From the IMG/VR virus record IMGVR_UViG_3300021964_000522, positions 1 through 24,114 of that record: 24,114 bases of DNA; one strand, written 5' to 3'. Under the pieces are notes generated by a model. It ran no database searches and was not told the origin of the DNA. It saw nothing but the letters and a program-made list of their open reading frames with translations. This DNA comes from a virus. Positions 4,698-11,817 of the stretch are shown here, one piece after another; within the stretch, counting starts at the first letter, position 1; every line of letters starts with the position of its first letter. Both the position numbers and the translations under genes were made by a program.

Positions 4698-6048
4698 TAG
4701 CCTTCGTAAGCTACCTAAGAGTAAAGTTGATGAGTTATTTAAGCAACTAGGTCCAAAGAAGGTAGAAGAGCTTAAGCATACTTGGTCGTTCTGGGCTAGG
4801 GATGAGCAGTTAGAGCCTGATGGAGACTGGAATACTTGGTTCATCAATGCTGGTCGTGGTTTCGGTAAGACCCGTGCAGGAGTTGAGTGGGTCAGGGAAA
4901 AGGTTAAGCAGGGATCTAAGCGTATTGCTGCTGTAGCTGCTACCAACTCAGATATTGAACGGGTTATGGTAAAGGGTGAGTCAGGGTTCCTGAGTATCTG
5001 CTGGGAAGGTGATAAGACCTACGCTGGCAAGAAGATGGGATACCCTGATTGGTCGCCTACCAAGAGAACACTTACTTGGGAGAATGGCGCTCAAGTCCAG
5101 TTCTTCTCTGCTGAGGAGCCTGAGCGCCTTCGTGGTCCCCAGTTTGAAGCTGCTTGGTGTGACGAGTTAGCTGCATGGAACAAAGACATTGACACTTGGG
5201 CAATGCTTCAGTTCTGTATGCGCCTCGGTAAACACCCTCGTATTATGGTTACGACGACCCCTAAGCCAACTAAGCTGGTCAGGCAGATCCTGAAAGATGG
5301 TAATACGCATGTTACCACAGGTTCTACCTTCGACAATGCAGCTAACCTTGCCTCAGTCTATCTTAAGGCTGTCAAGGAGCAGTATGAAGGCACTAGGCTT
5401 GGTCGTCAAGAACTTTATGCTGAAGTCCTAGAGGAAGCTGAAGGCGCTCTGTGGACTACTGACATGCTAGATCAGGCATCAGTTAAGCACGAAGACGTTC
5501 CCCACCTTAATCGTATTGTCGTTGCCCTTGACCCCGCTGTTACCTCTAATGCTGAGAGTGACATGACGGGGATTGTTGTTGCTGGTGTAGATGTAAATGG
5601 CATAGCCTACGTCCTCGGTGATTACACTGACAGACTGTCCCCTCAAGGTTGGGCATCTAAGGCTATCCAACTCTATCACCAATATGACGCTGATCGTATT
5701 GTCGCTGAAGTTAATCAGGGCGGTGATATGGTTAAGCAGACAATTCATGGCGAAGATGAAACAATTCCATTCAAAGCTGTTCGTGCATCTCGTGGCAAGT
5801 ATGCCCGTGCTGAACCTATATCTGCCCTATATGAGCGTGGCCTTGTTAAGCATGTTACAAACCCCCCTGATGGGGCAACTCTAAACGAACTTGAAACCCA
5901 AATGAGAACGTGGGAGCCACTAGGGTCGATTGGCTCTCCTGATAGACTTGATGCCTGTGTATGGGCGCTTACAGACCTCTCACTTAACGGATACAGCAAG
6001 CCCCAGTTGACCCTCGCTTACTCAAGCGCCAAGGGTCTTAGCCGCTAA
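4669..6048 (+). CDS. terL: Terminase large subunit (ATPase and nuclease)
   Basis: The packaging motor subunit. Counting from ATG 4669 (459 aa), Walker A is GRGFGKT at 62-68, Walker B ends in AAWCDE at about 161-166, and the coupling motif TTTPKP is at 195-200. The C-terminal RNase H-like nuclease has VALDPA with Asp288, a second acidic Asp298 (SDMTG) and a final acidic motif DRLDACVWALTDL with Asp425 and Asp428. The length and order fit the Terminase_6 type. In-frame TTG 4663 and GTG 4666 precede the ATG; ATG is preferred. It overlaps the small subunit gene by 29 bases. Confidence 0.95.
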   Translation: MTKKRAITADSLRKLPKSKVDELFKQLGPKKVEELKHTWSFWARDEQLEPDGDWNTWFINAGRGFGKTRAGVEWVREKVKQGSKRIAAVAATNSDIERVMVKGESGFLSICWEGDKTYAGKKMGYPDWSPTKRTLTWENGAQVQFFSAEEPERLRGPQFEAAWCDELAAWNKDIDTWAMLQFCMRLGKHPRIMVTTTPKPTKLVRQILKDGNTHVTTGSTFDNAANLASVYLKAVKEQYEGTRLGRQELYAEVLEEAEGALWTTDMLDQASVKHEDVPHLNRIVVALDPAVTSNAESDMTGIVVAGVDVNGIAYVLGDYTDRLSPQGWASKAIQLYHQYDADRIVAEVNQGGDMVKQTIHGEDETIPFKAVRASRGKYARAEPISALYERGLVKHVTNPPDGATLNELETQMRTWEPLGSIGSPDRLDACVWALTDLSLNGYSKPQLTLAYSSAKGLSR

Positions 6049-6065
6049 TAAAGAGACTCAATAAC

Positions 6066-7412
6066 ATGGTCAAGAAGCTCTCAGAGACGCAAGCCAAGCA
6101 GACCCTTGGTGTTGCAGGTGATAATGTCACTAACGGTCAGATCCGTGCTGATGAGTTTCTGCCTGAGCTTCGCGGTAAGAAGGCTGTCCGTAAATATCGT
6201 GAGATGCGGGATAACGATAGCACTATCGGTGCAGTTATGTATGCTACTGAGCAAGTGCTACGGGATGTTAAGCTCCACGTTAAGCCAGCTAACGACACAG
6301 CAGCAGCTAGTGCAGAAGCTGAGTTTGTCAAGAGTGTTTTAGACGATATGGACCACTCCTTGGATGACCATGTATCTGAGGCTTTGTCGTTCCTGTCGTA
6401 TGGCTTTGCTTGGTTTGAGGTTGTGTATAAGCGTCGTGAAGGGATGCAGACTACCAACCCTAAGAAGCGTTCCAAGTTTGATGATGGTCGTATCGGTGTC
6501 CGTAAGATTGCTGTCCGTGCGCCTTGGACTGTAAGCAGGTTTGATGTAGATCGTGTGTCAGGTGATGTCTTGGGTCTGTATCAAGACGTAGGCAACTTTA
6601 ATGGCACCCACTACATCCCAGTAAACAAGTCCCTCTACTATCGGACCACAAGCATCAACGGTGACCCTTCTGGTCGTTCAGTCCTGCGGAACGCTTATAC
6701 CTCGTATGAATACCTTAATAATCTTCAATCCATCGAAGCTATCGCAGTTGAGCGTGAGTTGGCTGGTATCCCAGTTGCTCGTATCCCCGCTGAGTATCTC
6801 TCTAATGATGCTTCTTCTGCACAAGCTGGTTTCGTAAACAACCTACGTCAAATCCTCCGTGACGTAAAGTTCAACGAGCAAGGCTACATTATTCTCCCGT
6901 CGGATACCTATCCTGACAAAGATGGCGCACCCACTAATGTCCGTCTTGTCGATGTAGAACTGATGGCGTCTAATGGTAAGCGTAACATTGATATCGACCC
7001 CATCGTGAAGCGGTATCAGCACGACATTGCTCGTTCAGTCTTGTCTGAGTTTCTTCTGCTTGGATCGCAGGGCGGTTCCTATGCCCTCTCCAAGTCGAAG
7101 ACAGACCTGTTCCTCCGTGCGCTTGAGAGCTACATCCAAGCAATCGTAGACGTTCTCAACAAACAGTTGGTCGAGCGTCTCTGGGAGTTGAACGGTCTGA
7201 ATTATGACCTGATGCCCCGGATTGAAGCTGGGGATGTCGCCCCGCACGATCTCCGTGAGATTGCAGCATTTCTGCGTAATCTTAACGGCGCTAACATTGA
7301 CGTTAGCACACACCCAGAGGTTATCCAAGATCTCATGGATATCGCTGAACTTAACTACGACCCTACCGTGGGTCAAACAAATCAAGAAGATCAACCCACG
7401 AAAGAGGGATAA
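6066..7412 (+). CDS. Portal protein
   Basis: This 448-residue protein follows the large terminase, where the portal gene is expected, and carries the signature of DUF935-like portals: KYREMRDNDSTIGAVMYATEQ near residues 43-63, then AEFVKSVLDDMDHSLDDHVSEALSF and YGFAWFEVVYKRREG, and a C-terminal half with QYHD-like helices (IVKRYQHDIARSVLSEFLLL). Portal proteins form the dodecameric channel at the head vertex through which DNA enters and leaves and to which the terminase docks. The tail is acidic and polar. No truncation seen. Confidence 0.88.
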   Translation: MVKKLSETQAKQTLGVAGDNVTNGQIRADEFLPELRGKKAVRKYREMRDNDSTIGAVMYATEQVLRDVKLHVKPANDTAAASAEAEFVKSVLDDMDHSLDDHVSEALSFLSYGFAWFEVVYKRREGMQTTNPKKRSKFDDGRIGVRKIAVRAPWTVSRFDVDRVSGDVLGLYQDVGNFNGTHYIPVNKSLYYRTTSINGDPSGRSVLRNAYTSYEYLNNLQSIEAIAVERELAGIPVARIPAEYLSNDASSAQAGFVNNLRQILRDVKFNEQGYIILPSDTYPDKDGAPTNVRLVDVELMASNGKRNIDIDPIVKRYQHDIARSVLSEFLLLGSQGGSYALSKSKTDLFLRALESYIQAIVDVLNKQLVERLWELNGLNYDLMPRIEAGDVAPHDLREIAAFLRNLNGANIDVSTHPEVIQDLMDIAELNYDPTVGQTNQEDQPTKEG

Positions 7413-7417
7413 TATAA

Positions 7418-7786
7418 ATGGCTACACTTAATGATCGCGTGTTTGACAACGGCTTGACCGTTCTTGACACAGAAGCAAATGCAATTCATGTGACCTCGGC
7501 AGAAGCAACTGATTTCGCCAATGTGTCTACTGTTACTCTTGGTAACTCGTCCAGCTTGAGCATCGGCGCTCCTGCTGACCGTGTCGGAGGTGGACGTGAA
7601 GTCTCCGTTTCCGCAATCACTGATGGTTCCATTACTGGAACGGGTACAGCAACCCACTACGCTATTGTGGATACGGCCAACAGCCGCCTTCTGGTAACGG
7701 GTTCGCTGACAGCGTCGCAGTCTGTTACCTCTGGAAACACCTTCTCTCTCGCGTCGTTCAAGATCGGTATCCCTGATCCTGCATAA
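7418..7786 (+). CDS. Probable virion structural protein (122 aa)
   Basis: The protein begins MATLNDRVFDNGLTVLDTEA and is rich in Thr, Ser, Ala and Gly with alternating beta-strand patterns (VTLGNSSSLSIG, YAIVDTANSRLLVTGSL). It ends in FSLASFKIGIPDPA. Composition and place at the head of the fibre block suggest a small beta-rich virion protein such as a decoration or fibre-associated protein. The start follows GAGGGA with normal spacing, 6 bases after the portal stop. I do not recognise a defined family. Confidence 0.6.
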   Translation: MATLNDRVFDNGLTVLDTEANAIHVTSAEATDFANVSTVTLGNSSSLSIGAPADRVGGGREVSVSAITDGSITGTGTATHYAIVDTANSRLLVTGSLTASQSVTSGNTFSLASFKIGIPDPA

Positions 7787-7799
7787 TCGGAGATGAACG

Positions 7800-8237
7800 A
7801 TGGCTAAACTGGCGAATCGTGTCAAAGTAAGCACTGCCACCACTGGCACAGGCACTATCACTCTTGGTAGCGCCTCTGCCGGGTATCAGACCTTTGCGGC
7901 TGGCGGTGTTTTGGATGGAGACACGGTTCGCTACGTCATTGAGGATGGTAGTGACTGGGAAATTGGCGATGGTGTCTATACGTCTTCTGGGACAACGCTT
8001 ACCCGCACCCTAGAAGCATCTAGCACTGGCTCTCTGTTGAACCTTAGTGGCTCGGCTATCGTATTTATCTCAGCCACAGCAGAATACCTGCAAGGTGCGA
8101 TTAAAGAGAATGCAACCACACTTACAGCCAACTACACAATTAGCACGGGATACAACGCCTTAACTGTTGGCCCGATTACTGTGTCCAGTGGCGTGACTGT
8201 GACCGTACCCTCTGGCTCAAAGTGGAAAGTCATCTGA
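7800..8237 (+). CDS. Tail fibre-like protein with the [18 protein letters not shown] module
   Basis: The N-terminus ([20 protein letters not shown]) followed by [19 protein letters not shown] and [31 protein letters not shown] matches a module widespread in phage tail fibre and tail-associated proteins. The C-terminal [33 protein letters not shown] is another common fibre element. At 145 residues it is two modules without a receptor-binding head, so it may be an adaptor or base of the fibre. Its TGA overlaps the ATG of the next gene (ATGA at 8237). Confidence 0.75.
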   Translation: MAKLANRVKVSTATTGTGTITLGSASAGYQTFAAGGVLDGDTVRYVIEDGSDWEIGDGVYTSSGTTLTRTLEASSTGSLLNLSGSAIVFISATAEYLQGAIKENATTLTANYTISTGYNALTVGPITVSSGVTVTVPSGSKWKVI

Positions 8238-8485
8238 TGACCCAAATCAAAGTTGACAACATCACAAACGCTGCCGGGACTGGCTCTCCTGACTTCTCGG
8301 ATGGCCTTACCGTCGCTGGCTCTGCAATCAGCACACTGAACACCGCTGAGTATTACGAGACTGGCACTGAGCCTGTTAGTCCGAAGAATGGCGCTATCTG
8401 GAAAGATACAGCCAACGACAAGCTGATGATCTATGTCGCTGGTGAGTTTAAAGAGATTGAACTTGGCGGTGGAGGTGCCGCATAA
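8237..8485 (+). CDS. Short fibre protein: N-terminal module without a propeller
   Basis: The 82-residue protein (starting [20 protein letters not shown]) has the same layout as the N-terminal part of the fibre gene at 9588: a KVDNITN opening, then a TEPVSPKNGAIWKDTANDKLMIYVAGEFKEI element like TEPSSPSSGDIWWDSTNETLYFYLNGEFKEI there. It stops with a GGGGAA tail exactly where the paralogues continue into propeller-like blades. The start at 8237 is chosen from the ATGA overlap. It may be a headless fibre, a linker subunit or a product of module loss. Its stop is embedded in a junction repeated after the next two genes. Confidence 0.7.
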   Translation: MTQIKVDNITNAAGTGSPDFSDGLTVAGSAISTLNTAEYYETGTEPVSPKNGAIWKDTANDKLMIYVAGEFKEIELGGGGAA

Positions 8486-9588
8486 TGTCTACACTAGATA
8501 TTAAAAATCTCTCCGACCGTGTTGGCACTGGCTCCCCCAACTTCACGCATGGAGTGAAGATCTCTGGGACTGACAGCGGCCTGCTGGCCCCTACTCGCAC
8601 TGAAAGCGATACACAGCCTGACGCCGAAACGTCCAGCAATGGCGACACCTTCTACGACACAGTGAATGAAACCTACGACATTCTGACCGAGGGTGCATGG
8701 ACCCGTGTGCTTGGTGCAGGAGGTGCGGCTGCTGTCTGGTATGGTGATCGTGCAGTTTACATAGGAGGATTAAACTCTTCTTCTACAATTGAATATTACG
8801 ACATAACTACAGCCGGAAACGCTTCTACTTTTGGAACGACTGTCGATATCACTTTTGAAGCTGCTGCCGTTTCAAACGGAACATCTGTAGTTTTTATGAA
8901 ATCAAATGGCACTCTGCATTACATCACAACCGCCACATTAGGTAATGCACAATCTTTTGGGACTAACTCATATGGAACAACTTACGCATCTGCATGTGGT
9001 GATGGTGTCTATGGTTTGATTGCTGGTGGTAACGGGAACCTGAATACCATCTCCAGATTTGTTATGGCTACCCCCGGTAACGGAACTGATTTTGGGGATT
9101 TGACCGTAGGTCGTGGTCAACTAGCCGCTCTAGGCGGGTCTACAAGGGGCGTTTTTGTTGGTGGGGGCGGGAATGGATCACTCGGTGCTGGCAGCAATAT
9201 AATCGACTATGTAACTATAGCCACCCCGTCTAATGCCACAGACTTTGGTGATTTGGGCATTGCAACTTGGAACTACTTAGCTGCTTGCTCAGACGACACT
9301 AGAGGTGTTATAGGGGGCGGCTCAGGAAGCAGCGTAACTAATACTATTGAATACATTACGGTGAACACCACAGGAAATTCAACCGATTTTGGGGATTTGA
9401 CTGTTGCCCGTTACAACTTGGTTTCATCTGGATCTAGCGTTTATGCTTGCTTTTCTGGCGGATTGGCTGGCTCTGCCTCGAACGTAATTGACAGAATTAC
9501 AATACAAACTACAGGAAATGCCTCAGATCATGGCGACCTCATTTCTGCTAATTACGCTGGTGCTGGTTCATCAGGGAGTGCCGCATAA
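8485..9588 (+). CDS. Propeller-type tail fibre protein, copy 1 (367 aa)
   Basis: An N-terminal module (about residues 1-80, starting MSTLDIKNLSDRVGTGSPNF) leads into WYGDRAV and then six degenerate blades marked by GNASTFG, GNAQSFG, GNGTDFGD, SNATDFGD, GNSTDFGD and GNASDHGD, alternating with VFxGG or IAGG turns. The pattern (TIEYITxxTTGNxTDFGDL...) is like Kelch or RCC1-type beta-propellers and is common in fibre proteins of aquatic phages. The likely role is host surface or glycan binding at the tail tip or virion surface; that is inference. ATG 8485 shares its A with the stop of the previous gene. Confidence 0.75.
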   Translation: MSTLDIKNLSDRVGTGSPNFTHGVKISGTDSGLLAPTRTESDTQPDAETSSNGDTFYDTVNETYDILTEGAWTRVLGAGGAAAVWYGDRAVYIGGLNSSSTIEYYDITTAGNASTFGTTVDITFEAAAVSNGTSVVFMKSNGTLHYITTATLGNAQSFGTNSYGTTYASACGDGVYGLIAGGNGNLNTISRFVMATPGNGTDFGDLTVGRGQLAALGGSTRGVFVGGGGNGSLGAGSNIIDYVTIATPSNATDFGDLGIATWNYLAACSDDTRGVIGGGSGSSVTNTIEYITVNTTGNSTDFGDLTVARYNLVSSGSSVYACFSGGLAGSASNVIDRITIQTTGNASDHGDLISANYAGAGSSGSAA

Positions 9589-10658
9589 TGTCTACTATTA
9601 AAGTAAACACTATCACGAATAACGGCTCCGCTGTAGACCTTCCCTCCGGTGCATTTTCTATCGGCGGCAATAATATCATCCAAAACTATATTGAATCTGC
9701 CACTGAACCTAGCAGCCCCTCCTCTGGTGACATTTGGTGGGATAGTACCAATGAAACCCTTTACTTTTATCTCAATGGCGAGTTCAAAGAGATTGGGATT
9801 GTTTCAGAACTATTTTGGTATGGTGATAGGGCCGTCACTGCGCAATCTACCACTAATTTTGCTTATTTTTCTATACCTACCCCCGGTAACGCAGCAACTT
9901 TTGGCTCATTCAGCAGTGTTACTTCTGGTGAGGCAGGTTGTGGACTTTCTAACGGGTCTCGTATTGTTTGGGCGGGGTCAAACCAGACTACCCTTGACTA
10001 TATAACTGCTTCTACACTGGGTAATGCTTCTACTTTTGGGACTGTTTCTGCGGCTACACGACATAACTCTAGTTCGAGTGATGGTAATTATGGCTTAATA
10101 CACTTAGGGAATAACACCAATACCATTGAATACATTACGGTTGCAACAACTGGCAATGCTACAGATTTCGGTGATGCCGTAACAGTCAAGTATGCCCCAG
10201 CATCTTGGTCGAATGGAACTAGGTGTATTACAGGGGGACATACTAACTCCAACGTAATTGAGTATGTTGTATTCGCCACTCCGGGCAATGGCACAGACTT
10301 TGGGGATTTGACGCAATCACGGCATAGTTTAGCAGCGATGGGAGATGGGCAACGTGCTATTTTTTCTGGTGGTTATTTAGACAGCACAGACTCAATTTAC
10401 AACGTAATGGATTATGTTACAGTTGAAACAACTGGCAATGCTACAGATTTCGGTGATTTGACTCTAGCTAGATCATATACAAGCGGGGCAAGTGATGGCA
10501 CATACGGTGTGACAGTTGGCGGTACTGGGCCAAGCAATAGAGGTCAAAGGGTCAATAATATTGATTACGTTGTAATACAAACAACTGGCAATGCTACAGA
10601 TTTTGGCGATCTAGTTGAGTCTGGTCATTCATCTTCAGCATCTGGCGCATCCGCATAA
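9588..10658 (+). CDS. Propeller-type tail fibre protein, copy 2 (356 aa)
   Basis: A tandem paralogue of the preceding gene. It starts MSTIKVNTITNNGSAVDLPS, has the TEP-S-GDIWWDSTNETLYFYLNGEFKEI element (about residues 39-72), WYGDRAV, then six blades ending in GNAATFG, GNASTFG, GNATDFGD, GNGTDFGD, GNATDFGD and GNATDFGD. Three blades share nearly the same DNA (around 10147, 10429 and 10581), which shows recent internal duplication. The N-terminal module is closer to the 82-residue protein at 8237 than to copy 1, so modules appear to be shuffled. The start overlaps the previous stop by one base. Confidence 0.75.
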   Translation: MSTIKVNTITNNGSAVDLPSGAFSIGGNNIIQNYIESATEPSSPSSGDIWWDSTNETLYFYLNGEFKEIGIVSELFWYGDRAVTAQSTTNFAYFSIPTPGNAATFGSFSSVTSGEAGCGLSNGSRIVWAGSNQTTLDYITASTLGNASTFGTVSAATRHNSSSSDGNYGLIHLGNNTNTIEYITVATTGNATDFGDAVTVKYAPASWSNGTRCITGGHTNSNVIEYVVFATPGNGTDFGDLTQSRHSLAAMGDGQRAIFSGGYLDSTDSIYNVMDYVTVETTGNATDFGDLTLARSYTSGASDGTYGVTVGGTGPSNRGQRVNNIDYVVIQTTGNATDFGDLVESGHSSSASGASA

Positions 10659-10687
10659 TGTCTACCCGTAACCCGACAAAAGAGTAA
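10658..10687 (+). pseudogene. Nine-codon remnant of a further fibre gene start
   Basis: The frame MSTRNPTKE begins in the 15-base junction CCGCATAATGTCTAC that also starts the two propeller fibre genes, but stops after nine codons. It looks like the 5' edge of a third fibre gene whose body was lost, or a landing site for fibre modules. It could instead be a non-functional coincidence of the conserved junction. Confidence 0.4.
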
Positions 10688-10690
10688 CAC

Positions 10691-11527
10691 ATGACTAATC
10701 TAACAACCATTAACTCCGTTTCTTTCAATCTCCCAACAGTAACAGCAAATCCGATTAATGCTGCTGCTGTCGCTAAGGTAAACGAATACCTACCAGAGAT
10801 TGAACAACAGACCCGTGCATTTGATCGTAACAACAGTCAGCACACCCTCTCATTAATGTCGCTGACTATGCTGAATGGTCATTCCCCTATGCGGATGATG
10901 CGTCAGGTGATGGCTGAGATTGAGAAGCGAAAAATGGCTCTAGCAGAGGCTCAACACTCTCATGCTGAGAGGCGACAAGAGATTGAAGAGCTAGAAGACA
11001 AGGGTTTTCGCACAGAGGTAGAAGACGCCAAACTGCGAATGCTCTATGTGCAGATTTCAAGCCTAGAAAGCAAGATCAACGGCAGCTTCAAGGATATTGC
11101 CATTCTGATCGACGCCTACAACAACCTCAAGGCCAATAACGGTATTGATGAGTGGGACGAGGAAGCCTTTGAGCGTGAAGAGAAACGCCACCATGTTCGT
11201 CGCGGTTTTGAACTGATGTATCGGAACCTGATGGATGGTGGTCGGGCATCTACTGCTACTATCGAATACATGCAGCAATACGGCGTCCACCCACAGGTTG
11301 GTCTGACTGAGGTTGCAGGTTACGTCCAGCATACATCCAAGCAGATCGCCAACGGGGTTCTCCTGCACTCTAACGACCTTGAAGATTTCTTGGACACGAT
11401 GGCCGACAAGTATTGCCCCAACGTTGATAAGACAGCGGAGCGTCTTTTCGGGAAATCTGATTTCGTTAACCCCGATTACATGATGCGGCTAGAAAAGCCA
11501 AAAGAGGATAACGTCAATGATTTGTGA
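10691..11527 (+). CDS. Coiled-coil protein of unknown function (278 aa)
   Basis: The protein begins MTNLTTINSVSFNLPTVTAN. It has a long charged helical region (about residues 60-180) with a SPMRMMRQVMAEIEKRKMAL segment and heptad-like ERRQEIEELEDKGFRTEVEDAKLRM, then a mixed C-terminal part (YMQQYGVHPQVGLTEVAGYV; DFLDTMADKYCPNVDKTAERLF). No signal peptide, membrane helix or catalytic motif is visible. I recall similar proteins near structural genes of other marine phages but cannot name a family. A helical assembly factor or minor virion protein is plausible. Confidence 0.6.
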   Translation: MTNLTTINSVSFNLPTVTANPINAAAVAKVNEYLPEIEQQTRAFDRNNSQHTLSLMSLTMLNGHSPMRMMRQVMAEIEKRKMALAEAQHSHAERRQEIEELEDKGFRTEVEDAKLRMLYVQISSLESKINGSFKDIAILIDAYNNLKANNGIDEWDEEAFEREEKRHHVRRGFELMYRNLMDGGRASTATIEYMQQYGVHPQVGLTEVAGYVQHTSKQIANGVLLHSNDLEDFLDTMADKYCPNVDKTAERLFGKSDFVNPDYMMRLEKPKEDNVNDL

Positions 11528-11813
11528 ATACATGCTGGTTCGTGAGGCCGGAAAAAAGATGGCCCCATCTTGGCTTGATGACGGTGGCTATTTTATCGAC
11601 CCCGACACTTTCACGATGGTCGGTTGGGTTCAGGATGAGGGTGTTCGGGATTGGTATGTCCCCGATACCGTCATAGAACTGACCCCGGCCTCGTTGAAAG
11701 CCCGAGTAATAGAAATCCACAACCGTTACAACATGACGGATGCAGAGGGAAATGTTCTAACTTCGGCTCAAGTCGAGGCTATTGTTGACGCTTGGGTTTC
11801 GGCCCGAGGCTAA
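11517..11813 (+). CDS. Small hypothetical protein (98 aa), fibre-associated candidate
   Basis: It starts at ATG 11517, overlapping the previous gene by 11 bases, with AGAGGA at 11502-11507. The protein begins MICEYMLVREAGKKMAPSWL and contains DDGGYFIDPDTFTMVGWVQD and a C-terminal helix (SAQVEAIVDAWVSARG). The compact size and position before the giant repeat protein suggest a chaperone or adaptor for a fibre, as often found beside fibre genes, but there is no family match to support this. Confidence 0.6.
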   Translation: MICEYMLVREAGKKMAPSWLDDGGYFIDPDTFTMVGWVQDEGVRDWYVPDTVIELTPASLKARVIEIHNRYNMTDAEGNVLTSAQVEAIVDAWVSARG

Positions 11814-11817
11814 TTAA

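Noticed and set aside
8485-10658. Diversity-generating retroelement variable region in the fibre genes
   Set aside because: No reverse transcriptase or template repeat is seen in the window; repeats between blades look like ordinary internal duplication.
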